Part shown: positions 24,591 through 37,000 of the stretch, piece after piece
Position numbering within the stretch: position 1 is the first letter of the stretch
How the letters are laid out: the number at the start of each line of letters is the position of its first letter
From: Atrichornis clamosus
Lineage: Eukaryota > Chordata > Aves > Passeriformes > Menuridae
Direction of reading: 5' to 3'
Assembly (NCBI GenBank): GCA_013400975.1
Contig: WBMZ01008695.1
Span: 62,001 to 126,000 of the forward strand
DNA: 64,000 bases
The notes under the pieces: model-generated
Seen by the model: only the letters and a program-made list of their open reading frames with translations
What the model was told of the DNA's origin: nothing
Databases searched by the model: none
Position numbers and translations under genes: made by a program

Positions 24591-27500
24591 TTTTTCCTTT
24601 TTTATTGAGTAACATTTTATACACCATAACTCAAATCATTTGGGGACTGTAATATATTCTATGCTGCTATGCAGAATTGAGTGGTAATTGTAGATTTAAG
24701 CAGAGCTACTTAAGATTTTTTTCATTGGTTCGAAAAATCTTTTAAAAATAAATCATTTTTGTCAAAAGACAAAGCAGTTAATAGAAAAAGATTCTTAGAT
24801 TTAGGAGAAGAAAGCAAAGAGGAGCGCCCCAAGATTACTGCACCCTCCAATATTCAATAATTGGTTACTTATTTGGATTTGAAAAGCTTAAACTTAGCTA
24901 TCTTCTCTTTACTGGAATATTTTAATTATCAAGCTGTTGGCTACTCTGGAGTGAAACTTTCTAAGTCGCTAAATTTCTAAGCCTCACTTCTATGATGAAT
25001 GTGTTGTTCATATAAATAAAATTAATTGATGCTTAGACATGAAATTTTATCTGATACAACTTGCTATACACCATAGGCGGTTCTAGAGTAAATATCTGTA
25101 TTTTACCTCCATGTTTTTTTTATATTGCCAGAGAAAACAGAAAATATTCTAGTTTTCATCTCAACATGGAAGGAACACATTTTTTTAATTGCTTCTTGAA
25201 ATTTATAGATACTCCATTTTCATGTAAAGACACTTTTATTAGCCAATGGTCCTCTGCAGGAAAAGGGTATTGTTTTAATGTTTAAATGAAACACTAGAAA
25301 TTAAATTGTTAATATTAAAATATTTCAACTCCTCCAAAATGGATAAGTGTTATTGTCAAAGAAAAAAAATTGCCTTTGTAACAACCATATAATAAATGGA
25401 TATAAAGTGGGTAAGATGACATTTTTTAAGAGACAGAGAAACAGTAACTGTAATATATAGTGTAGTAATATAGACTGGATGAGACTTTTAGCTGTTTGGA
25501 TCTCTGAGATCTCGTACAGAAAGAATGGACAAGATTTAGGTATAAGATGAATGTGACAGCTTATAAAAAGACATGCTGAAGCAGTCATTAGAGAGGTGGA
25601 GGAAGAGTTAGGATGATGCAGTAATGGAAAAAGTGAGAGGGTGAAAAGGAAGAGAAAGCTATGAAAAAAAAATGGTCTGTGTTGAAGAGAAAGTAGGGTA
25701 TGGAGATAGACTGCTGACTGTGGAGGGATCAAAGATTCTGGTGAGGAGGGCTGTAGTGAATGCATTTGTGGAAGCCAAATGGAGATTGTCTACATGGCTG
25801 AGAAGCTTGAATGGCAATTTTACATTACACATTCCATATTTTGAGTGTTCGATGCATCACATAATAGACAAACTGGGAGTTCAGAAGAAATGAGCAGGTC
25901 GCTGGTCAGTTTTAGTGGGAGGGATGGGAGATGACAGACAGTCCTTCTCCCTGCTCCCAGCGGGTGCTGCTTGGATTTGTGCTGTGCTAAGTACAGCAGC
26001 AGTACCTGCAGGTGTCTACATGCTAGACCTTGTCAGGATATGAATATTGTTTGTTGTTATCAACAATGTTTTTATTTCAACAGCTTATTAATAGGTGTAC
26101 TTTGTAGCAGCAACAGATTCTGTGTATTTGCAGCTGCTACCAAAGTTTGGAGTTTAAAAGTTTATGTAGTACCCAGGTGGGTGATGAGGAGGTTTATGCA
26201 GTGACACAGATTAAGGCATAGCTCCATGTTTAAGCAGACCTGTAGGAAGGCTTTTCCAGTATCTAAAATTTTTTGGCAGTGCTTATAGGGAGTCTAAAAG
26301 GGTTAAATTATATATATTAAAAATGTATGTAACATTTATGTATTTATATGCATATAGTTTTTAGATATGAAAAAGACATGTTTTTCCTACTGTGTCAGAA
26401 AAGAAAAGGAGGGAGTGTAGGACTATGGAGAAGAAAAAGAGAGGCATTTTCAGTGATGTATCTGCTTCTGTTAAACTTGGTTGGCTGATATTTATGTGGA
26501 ACTTCCATAGTCATTTTGTTTATATGCTAATGTGAAATCAAATTTCATGCTGAATGTTAGAGATTGGTTAAGATTTTTTTGTACAAATTAGTAATTATTT
26601 GTAAAATAAATAGCAGTTGTTATCCTTTTGCTAGAGAAGGCAAGAGACTAGAGGAGGCAATTTGATATTGTTAATGAAATGTGTGTGGTTCTCCAAAATA
26701 ACTGAATAGATTACCTTCAAAGAATTTAACTGAATGCTAACTGTACTTTAGTATATATAAGCACCATTAGTGCATACAAATATGACAATGTAAAAGGTCT
26801 TATCATCACAGTATCTTCCTTTCACCTGAGTTTCTAACAGATTAATTTCTTTTCCTTTGTGGATTACAAAGAAAATATTGTAACATAGGACATGTTAGCA
26901 GTCTTTTGTCAGCCAATTGAATGCAAAGTTTATGGCAATTAAAACAATGTGTATAGCTCATATAAATTCATCCATTTTAATTTATAGATATTGAAGGTGG
27001 AATTGAATTGTTAAATTTTTGCAGAAAGCCATTTGGGGAATCCAGATTGTATTTTAACTTTTTTTAAGCAAAAAAAGGTGACACTGATTCTTTTGTTGTT
27101 GGACTGTTTAAAGTTCAACTACAATGAAAACAAGCATTCTGATATTTTAAAAGAATTGTTGTAGAGAAAGAAGTTGATCTCATTGTCAGTTCTATTGTAT
27201 GTGACATGTTGGTGAACTGACATTTTGCATCTTGTTCACAAAGTTTCATCATCTCTTCTGAAACTATGACTTTTTGTAGTGGATTTCTTTAGCTTTACTG
27301 CCCTTACACACATAGTTGTTTGTACAGCGCTTTACTTTTACATACCAAGAACTTCAATCCAGAAATTTAGCTACAGGCTTTCCACCCCCCTACTCCTCCC
27401 CGATTATTTCCTAAGACATGCAATATATTTTCAGGAATACATTTACAATGCAGTTTAAAAACCAACCAAACAAAACACCAACCTGAACACATAGCCCATA

Positions 27501-30500
27501 TAATGTCTTGAATAAAAGACCTTCACAACTCTTCACGCCTTTATTTTTTCTTTAACCACATACTTCATCGTTTTCATTGGACAGCAGTCAAATAAATGAG
27601 GCCTATCAGAGCTCAAGTGCCTATTTAAATTAAAGGAAAGGAGTTAAGTTTTTAGATGCTAATACTTTATTCAGATGTTAGCAAATGACTTACACACATG
27701 TAGGCAGCAACAAAGAAGAACAGTACATGCTTTTTGGTAATACGTGATCTAGGCAGCAGAAGAAAGAAAGGAAGCTTGGAAAGTGTTCAGTTGTGTTTTT
27801 GGCAATATTTTGCTCCACAAAGTGCTGCCAGAGCAAGAACAGTAGTGGACATTGTCTAAAGCAGCTCTGACCATCCTCTGAACTCTTGGACCACCCTACG
27901 GATGGATGGATGGTTGCCGGGACTTTTCTTTCAAGGGAAGAGTTTCTTCCTCTGCTGTTGCATTTTGGCTGCCTTGTCCTTAACCAGTGTGTTTCTTTTC
28001 GAGGTGTTAATCACTTTGCTTCTCCCACAAATGTCATTTGCTCTGTAGGCAGTCCCTGAAGCCCTCTCGTTCCTTCAGGATGCAAAGTCCACTTCAGAGT
28101 TCAGTCTTATTTTCACTTGGCTTACAAAAATTAGTCAGAATATAATTAATAAATCCAGGAAACCTGAACAGTCTTACAGGCACCAAGCACTCAGCAGGAA
28201 TTAAAACTTTTCTCTTTCCTGATAGCATAGTCTTTTTAATTTCCTGGTTTATAAGAGCAGAGGAATGAGAAGGAGGACCAGGGAAACTGAGCATAGCACA
28301 GGACAAAAGTGCTAAAGAGAGGGCAAGACACCTTAAAAGCTCTTAGGAGCAGCTGCTTTTTGAAGCTGATGAAGGAAATAGAAAAAGCTATTGACTAAGA
28401 CCAAATGCAGCCTGAAATTCCAGAAGTGACCTGCTGTACACCCACTCAGCAAGTGAGCGATCTGTGGGTATTTAATGCTGACATGCTCTGGGGTATATGG
28501 AGAACAGCCAAGTAGCACAATGGCTGTATGCTAAGAAAAAAAGCAAGTTCTTATGTGTTTTTCCCGTTTTGCGTGTCACTGGAGTATGGTGATAGCAATA
28601 AAGGATGTAACTATGCACCGCTGAAACTGTAGTTGGATAACTGCTCATAGCAACACACTATTTCTAGGAGTAAGGGTGTGAATCAGATGTTTAAAATTAT
28701 TTATATATATTTTTTAACAGATCATAAAATGCTTCCTGTAATACTAAAACTTGCTTTCATTAGCTGATATTACATACTCCTGAGGCCTTTGCCTTCATAT
28801 CATCATTTCTGGTACGTGAACAATAGCTGAGAAGTGTTCCTGCTTTATAAATGATCTGCAAAATTTTTCCTTCTTACAGAAAGTAACAGATAAGTGGTGG
28901 TTTTCTCATATCTCTAATCATAACTGCATTCATCTAAGCCCAGTGCCAATGTCCATTGGTACTCTATCTGAAAATTACAAGTTCCAATGCATAGTCTACT
29001 TTAAATATGTAATATTCAGAATATTTTGTAAACATTCTTTTTTTTTTCTTTAACTGAATAACAAGTTACTCTAAAACTTTTTTTTTTTTTTTTAATAGAT
29101 GACAGTAATGCAGGTTAAATGGAGATTTACTCTGTAGGTTCTCAGTAAAATATAGTGATGATTCATATGTAGTTGTGTCATGACCTTATAGCATTCTATG
29201 CTTTTTCAGCTAAGGTAGAGGGAGTGTTTTGGTGGACATAGTCTGTGTGGTGCTGCAGAAGAGTAAGGATTTCATTCTGTCCTCTTTATGTCCTGAATGA
29301 ATTAAACTTGTGAGAAAGAAGGGGACACATAATAGGACTCTCTTGGGCTGAGCTTGGCAGGAAGGTATAGTGGCCTTTGAAACTTTAGGAGGTATTCTTT
29401 CATTCCTTCAAACTTCAGTTGTGCAGTGGTTTAAAAAAAAGTTATGTAATGTGGTTTCTTTGACTTAAATAAGCTTGTTTGGTTTTAGTCTCTGAATAAA
29501 TAATACATTCCCAGTCTTACATTTCCTGTAACAAAGTGAAATGTGAATAACAATATAAAGTCCCAAACATTTTGATCCCTTTTTATTTTTTCTTGCCTTT
29601 CTAAGTGCTTACTCCATGCTCAGAGACTAATGTGAAGTGGAATTGAACACCTGCAGCCCACTCTTCGCATTACGCTGTATATTGCAGATGAAGGGAATTG
29701 CAGGTGCTCTATATTTCCCAGAACTTATCCCATGTACCACTGGAAATCTGGAAACTGTTCAAGCAGTTTCAGGCTGACCTCTTTGTTTCTGAATGTACTT
29801 AAGACTTTGAGTATATGACAGTTTTGCCTGTTCTGTGTTTATCCCCCTCAATCATATGTTCATTTCTCTAATTTTTGAGGGTTTTGGGATGGTTTAAAAT
29901 TATTTATATTAGAAGATCCCATATTGAGATGTTGTGGAACTTCTTTGCAAGGAGTGATTATTTGCTAGCCATCAGCTATATCCTCTCTGTATCACCTGTT
30001 ATCTCCTATCATCTGACTTCTCTATTGCTCTTGTCCATGATTCTAGGTGTCTACATGAAAAATTGGCATCTTTTTCAGGATGAGGAAGTAGTGTTGTCCA
30101 TGCAAGGAATTGATTTTGCATTTGATGTTGTTTCTTGGAGAATACCAACAGTCCTTTTAGTACTAACTTGATATTAATAACAAACAACAGAGAGTAAAAA
30201 GCACTCTGCTTAATATTGTCTGAATCTAAGTTGTATCTTAGGTTAGAGAAATTCATCTTTTCCTGAAACTATTTTCCTCTTAGGTTCACTTAAGCCAGAC
30301 ATTCCTTCTAACCTTTTCAGCTTCAAGGGGAAAATTAGCTAGTTTTGCCATGTAAGAATTCTGGCCTTTCACTGCAACCTTTGCCTGTATATAGGCCTGA
30401 AGTATATTATTTCAACCATACAGGGTAAATGCAGGCTTACCATGTGTTAATATAAGAACAAAAGCAGGGCATGTGGGGTTTGGTGAATAGTTCTGGATAC

Positions 30501-31000
30501 ATGAATTATCATTAAAAAAGGAATTGCCTGATCTTGCACATGTTGCTCAAGGAATGAATTCCAACATCTGAAATGATCTGCAGTTCAAAAATCATCACAT
30601 AAGAAATTACAGATAAATTATGTGGTAAGGGAAAGTAGAAAGTGATACAAATATTAAATTTAAAGGGCAATGTAGTGAAGTTTAACATCACGAACAAATA
30701 AAAAGTCTTTTGTGCAGCTCAGGGGAGTATATAGCCCTACATGATTGTCGCAACTCAGAAAATACAGCATGCATTTTGCAGGCTGTGCTAGTAGGGGCTG
30801 GGAAAGGGAGAGAAGATGGGACAATCCTCTTAGTTCTTCGATTGCTGGAGCCAGTGAAACTACTTATATTACTATTTAAGCCAAACAAACCACCTCCAAC
30901 ACTTAGCACCTAAAACTCTTTGCAAAAAATTAATGAATTTCCAGAGTACTCTTTTCTAGAATTTAATTCTAAAAAATGTTTATGAAATAAGGTGAAAAGC
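24591..31000. other. Unique AT-rich DNA, no gene recognised
   Basis: About 6.4 kb without a recognisable gene or LINE. A purine-rich stretch on the plus strand (about 25560-25760) explains a long minus-strand open frame. A T16 run lies at 29078-29093. Open frames at 29875-30171 and 30688-30913 have no family features. Probably intergenic or intronic. Confidence 0.55.
29078..29093. repeat. Poly-T tract (T16)
   Basis: A run of 16 T, about 35 bases downstream of another T-rich run that starts near 29038. Simple low-complexity sequence. Confidence 0.9.
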
Positions 31001-34000
31001 ACATAAAAGTACATGCCTTAGCTCTGAACCTGGAGCCAAAATCTTTTCCCACATCTGTGACAATGCCCGTATCACCCTGTTGCATTTGACCTTACTCCAG
31101 TGTATATCAGAAATAGCTCACAGAGGAATACACAGCTGTACAACCAGTAAATGTCATTAGCCTGAGAATCATCTGGGCGTTACAGACTATTGCAAGTGTG
31201 TAGGTTTAACTGAGGGTACACTGCAATGATGTTTCATACTTAAGATTCAAAGTCTTTGGTTTGGATAATGCTGGAAAGTCATCTATCACATTTGTCTCAC
31301 AGGGCCTTCTTCATGTGTTTTATAACTTATTAGACCAGAATGTAAATCAGCTTTAGTTGGTTTTCACTGAATATATTTAAATCTGTTGGAATTATTTGGA
31401 TTTTTAAAAAAATTTCTTCTTATACTACATTATTACAAAAAACAGACAGAAAACCATAGACCATATGTAGTATGTATCATTTCAGATAAATACAGAATGG
31501 CAATATACAATATAGTCACATACTGCACATTCTTGGTAGCCTTTTAAAAATCCCCTTAATTATTTACAACAAGATAAATCATTTAACATTTTAAATTTTA
31601 ATTATCGGCAGGAATCAGCATTTGGTATTCTATGCTAAAGTTTTAAACTCTGCATAGATTCTGAATTTGCTCTAAATAGATTTCAATTAGGCTTCTTGCC
31701 TTCTTTTTTTTTTTCCTTTTTTTTCCTGGGGTAAAATTGATAAAATAAAAGGCTCATTTAAATCACCATCACCTTCTCCAAAAAGGGGCAAGATTACATA
31801 CCCAGCAGCCTTTGAATTCTTGAAAAGCCTTCAGAAGTTTCCAGATATTTGTTTTAATAATTGTTAAGAATTTATTATGATGCATTAATTGTGTGCTCTG
31901 GAAGTTATTAAATAGTAAGTTCAACATATTAATCTTTCATGTTATTGTTGTCAATGCTATATTTAGAAATGAAGCATTAAAAGAGAATTTTAATTAAAGT
32001 TTTTTCTAAAAGAAAGCAGTATGTGTACTTATCAAGATACATATTTGATCTATGGGGAAATGATTGCAAGCAAAGTTTTGATATAACATATGCTGAACTT
32101 GAATTAAAAAGATTTTGGTTATGTAGAGTTCAAATTACCTTTGACATATTTTTGCAGGTTAGTTAGAAATTCTCAACTACACATAGAACTCTTCTTTTTC
32201 GTAGAGCCTAACATCAGATTTTAATCATATTTTGTACCCACAGGGTTTTAGGTTTCCAACAGGCCACCTGTCTCAGACATTAAAAAAATCACAGGACAGA
32301 TGGGAAGGTGAAAGTGGTTGTCCTTGGATAAAGAAATTCTTACACTGCAGGAACAGTCACAGTCAAGGCTGGCCAATATATCACACATATTACCCCTTTC
32401 TTCTAGCATTGCTGTATCATGATTGCAAATTTCCCTTTAGTAGTATAAATATAGAATTCATCACTTACCCTTTTTTCAGTAGCGCGATTTACAAAACCTG
32501 TCTCTTTTCCACGTGATCTATGAACCACCGAGGGATAACATGACATGCATAGTACTTCAGCAAATATAGTGTGTCTTATACGCATACCAGAGCTCCTAAA
32601 ACTCCTGTGTTGTTTATTAATGACACAAGGGTATGACTATTTATTTGTGCAGACCTCTGGCACTGGTTTGATAGGTGTGATGTATTTTAATATGTCAAAT
32701 TTACCAACCGCAAGAAAATTTTTTATTGGAAAGAAATGTAAAATGGTGATGCTTCTTCCCATGTATTGTCATTGTTTCCCAGAAGGATAACAGTTTTTGT
32801 ACATCACTGACCATTCTCATGGGGATCAACTCTCCATATTACATAGGAAACATTCAGCAACAGTTTAAAGTGCAAGGGGCAAATTCTGACCTCAGGTGTA
32901 TGTATCCAGTTTTTATTGACATGGATATTTAAGAGCCAACAAATTAATTGGAATGATCAATTTGTGATGTTTGTGATGATTGAGGGCCAACAGTAGACTC
33001 TCCTGCATTTGGCTCACGTGAAGATCCTGTTCTTCTCTGGGCTCTTTCTACTCTTCCCTGAGACTAAGAAGAAAAATGTTGATGGCAATATATAGTGTCC
33101 AACAGCTGTTAAGCATGCAGACATTCAATAACAAGCATTAAGCCTGTGAGGTGCCACCTGACCTGCACAACAGAGGGGTGCTACTAGGTGGCCAGGAGAA
33201 AGGTCTGTGCGAATAACCCAGTACTGCTGTCTAGCCCATGGCATTGAAGAATCCGGGTTTCCCTACCTAGCAATTCATATTTTTATATACAATTTTTAAA
33301 GTTCAAGAGAATACAAATGCAGGGAAGAAAAAAAAAATCTCTTAGTAGGAGGTTGTAAGTTCACACTTTAGATTGCTTTCTCAGTGCATCCTCTGTTGTA
33401 TACCAGCTACTAACATAATCATTGACTAGAGCAAAATCAGAGTCCCCCTCCCTGATTAACAGTGCCCACCCCTCTGCAAGGGGTGATGCTGACAGTCAGT
33501 GCAAGCCCTTAGGGTCTGATCCTTCAGGCAGGGGAGGAAATTGAAACTGCTATCTCTATTTTTCTAACCAATAAGCTACTGTGCAAATAGAAGCACATGT
33601 GATCTCTTTTAGATTCTGGTTTTGAATAAAGTCATAACTGCAGTGGTATTTTGTGCAGAACCTACCCACTGAGGCATCATTTAGGGAGGAGCTGAGGACA
33701 GAGCATATCAGGGCATGTTATTGGTTATAGTTGTCAGATAGGTGCATAATGTTTGTGCCCTTACCTTGCTTGGACAAGAGAAAGGATGTTTTGGGCATGA
33801 ACAGAAGTGGAATTGTAGAGGTCTGGGGAGCCCGTGGGAACTGAAGAGTCTCTGTTGTTTAGAAACTCTCAAGGTTTACATGAGGCTGAAGAAATGCAGT
33901 TCTGATCCTAGGCACCTTCCAGATTTCCAGATTTTCATTCCTCAGTTCAGTGGCACATATTTGTTAGTTAATTAACACTTGTGAAGAGTTTGACGTGGAA

Positions 34001-37000
34001 ATTCCTCTGGTTATTTTGTTTAAACAGGTATATAGGTAGTTCTAGTGGTCCCAGAAATTATGTATCTTGGTCTAGGTCCTCTTTGTAGAGACATTGATCT
34101 TCTTAAAAGTGTTCAGATCTCTACAGAAATAGGATTGGAAAGGATTTGAGTTGGAGCCAGGGGGTGGCAGGGGAAACAATCACCAAAGGGTATGTACTTC
34201 TGAGCACAGAACTTTGCTATCAGATGCAATCATAATCTTTCTTACAAACTTGGTTGGCTCCCTCTTCAGATCATGGAGAATATTTGACTCTGTCTTTATT
34301 GATTTCTGGCCCAAATTGCTACTCTCTTGGTAGGTAATAGACCAACACAGGAAGATCGATGGTTAAGTGCTGGTCCCCTTAATAAATGTGAGAGAGTTTC
34401 CTTTATAGCCACTGGGGTGTCGGTTACTGGGTTTGTGGGATACATCTGAGTCATTAACAGGCATGATTTGTTCATTCTTTACCTACTGATATCCCTGAAA
34501 GTTTTTTCTCAGAAGCTTTTAAATCTTCTATGAGTAGGGCTCACTGGGAGTTATCCTCTGCTCTGAAACCTTTAAGAAAGTCTATTCTGACAAATAATTT
34601 CAGCTCCATGGACTATAATAAATTTGTTTGCTCTTGTATTGTGGTACATATTTGCATAGAATGTAATCTCTCTCTTTTTCTCCTTCTTTCTAACACCCCC
34701 CACCCTCTCGCTTTGTCCTTAATAAACACGTTTGTATAGAAATAAGGATGTGGAAAGACAAGCATGCCTAATATTGAAGGACAGTATGCTTGTGCCTAAT
34801 ACATTAGAGCAATTGTTCAAGAATAATTCATCTTACGTGAAGATTACCCCTGTAAGGCTGCCAAGGTCACAGGGACTTTATCAGCTGTATAAATGCTGCT
34901 TGGGAGTTTTAAAGGGGTAGCCTTAACATTTCATTTTATTTTGTTAAAGCAATTTTACTTATTTATTTCTTAAGTTTTGTTTTCTCTGTTTGAACATTTG
35001 ATACTTTTTTTTTCTCTCTTTATTTTCCACCTCATCTTTTTGTTATTCATATGTGGTAGAATTACTTCTAGATTAGTTCTATTTCACTCTAGAGGAGCAG
35101 CTCCCAAATGTGAAGTGCTGAGCGCAGAGGTGGGTTGTGAATGAAACCTTGGAAATGCTTGACAGTGTTTAGGTTTTTCCATTATATAAGTCAATCAGCC
35201 TTGTAAACATTTAAAGTAGAGGAGCCTTAAGTAAGTGCTAAGATTCAGACATTTCAGAGATATGGCAAAAGTTTAAACCAGAATATGAAATGTTTTGATT
35301 AATTTTGACCTGCACCTATTTTAGTGAAGGTACCTTCCCTAAAGATAAAGTGCAAGACCTTTGTTTTTTATATACCTAGGAAAGTCTGTTTGGTTTTCTA
35401 GGGGTAAGGTACTTTACACCAGCTGAGAACTGACCTATAAACCCTTTAAATATTTTCCCACTTTCCTCCTTTCAAGCTATTTCTTCTCTCTGGAATGCCT
35501 AGTACCTGCATTTTATTTTTTTTTTTTGGAACAAGCTTTGCATTTAGCATGAATTAAATTAATTTGCTTTGTATTAAAAAACAAATCTGCTGTGAACTGC
35601 CTGTGACCCACTGGTCTCATTGGTCTTTCCAACTAGTTTTAAACTACTTGAGCATATTAAAAGAGGCTTTGCAAACTAATTTAAATATTTTACACTAGTA
35701 CTTATATGGATAATAAAGCTGTAGTTTTAATAGGGATTTATGTGATTGTGAACTGGGAGTGAGATGGCCTGCAGCATCATATTTAAGAGGGAGAATATCT
35801 GCACAAGGCTGTCAGCTAGAATGTGAGTTTGCATTTGGAAGATATTTTGAAAACCCTTGCCAGCATTAAAGAAAAAATGTTGAATGGGAATCCCTACATT
35901 ATAACTACTATGGGAAAATCCTATGACTGTTCTATCAGTATAATTCCATCAGTGAAAAGTTTATACATGATTTTTGTTAATGAGTTAATGAATTGATGCC
36001 AGTTTTCTAGAGTTTTGCTACATACAGTGTGGTCAAAGTCTTGATGTGTTTATTCTTTGCAAAACTGAAGTGGAGAACGAGCATTCGATGAACTCCTGAC
36101 ATGGTTACATAGGCTACTTCAATTATCTTGCACAGAGAGGGAGAGCCCTGAGTTTCTAACATCATCGCCAAAAAGAACACAGTCCTCTGAGATAGATACT
36201 GTTGACAAAGACAGACTGGCCCCATGACACCAGCATGAAATCACGAAAGTGTCTCAACTCATGAACAACTTGCACTTAAAAAATCATGTAGAATTAGTTT
36301 GGCTAGAAAACCTCTGCACTGTTCATTTATTATTTAATCTTATTTTACTTTGTACAGACAAGCTATCTGGCCTAGTGTGAGGCTTCACACAGCCAATTAC
36401 TTCAAGGTGTTTAGTTCATATATTATTTAAAGCATAAATCTTGTACAGGCTGTCCATTGATGACCCTGTGAGGAGTCTATAGTAAATGTCTTTCATCATT
36501 GCTGACTGACTTATGTGCATGGACCTACCTGCTGAGCTAAATAGGCCAGGAGAACTGATGCATTTGTAAGATATTGGATTTAATAGTCTTTTTTTAATAT
36601 GCTTAAGTCATAGAAGTTAGTACATATAGTTGAAACCCAGTGTTAGGATTTAAGAAGAGAAATTTTATAAACTGTCATGAATTGTATTTGGTTCTGCTAT
36701 TTGAAAACAGTGCACAATTCGTTTTCTATGCTTCGTACCTTAAAATGTGCTTTTAAAGGCATCGCTGGTGTATTTGAATAAATAAAATGTTGCCATAGGA
36801 AGCTACCTAATGTATTCAATAGAATATTCATACAAATTCCCGTTTTAAGAAATAGGTTCTGCGGTTATGTTTGTTCTCCCTCTCCTTCCTCAAGCATTCC
36901 TCTCAGGCTGATTTTTAAGTCTTGTGTGGTGATACCAGCAAGGTGCTCTCTGAATAGCTTGGAAAGAGACTTGCTCAAGGAATGCACCGATTGCATCTGA

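Noticed and set aside
25325..25765. A 146-codon minus-strand open frame
   Set aside because: It is explained by the purine-rich plus strand, which lacks the triplets that would be stops on the minus strand. The peptide is low-complexity Phe/Leu/Ser.
33055..33068. TCCCTGAGACTAAG, similar to the start of miR-125
   Set aside because: The match stops after the seed region, and no pairing arm lies nearby.
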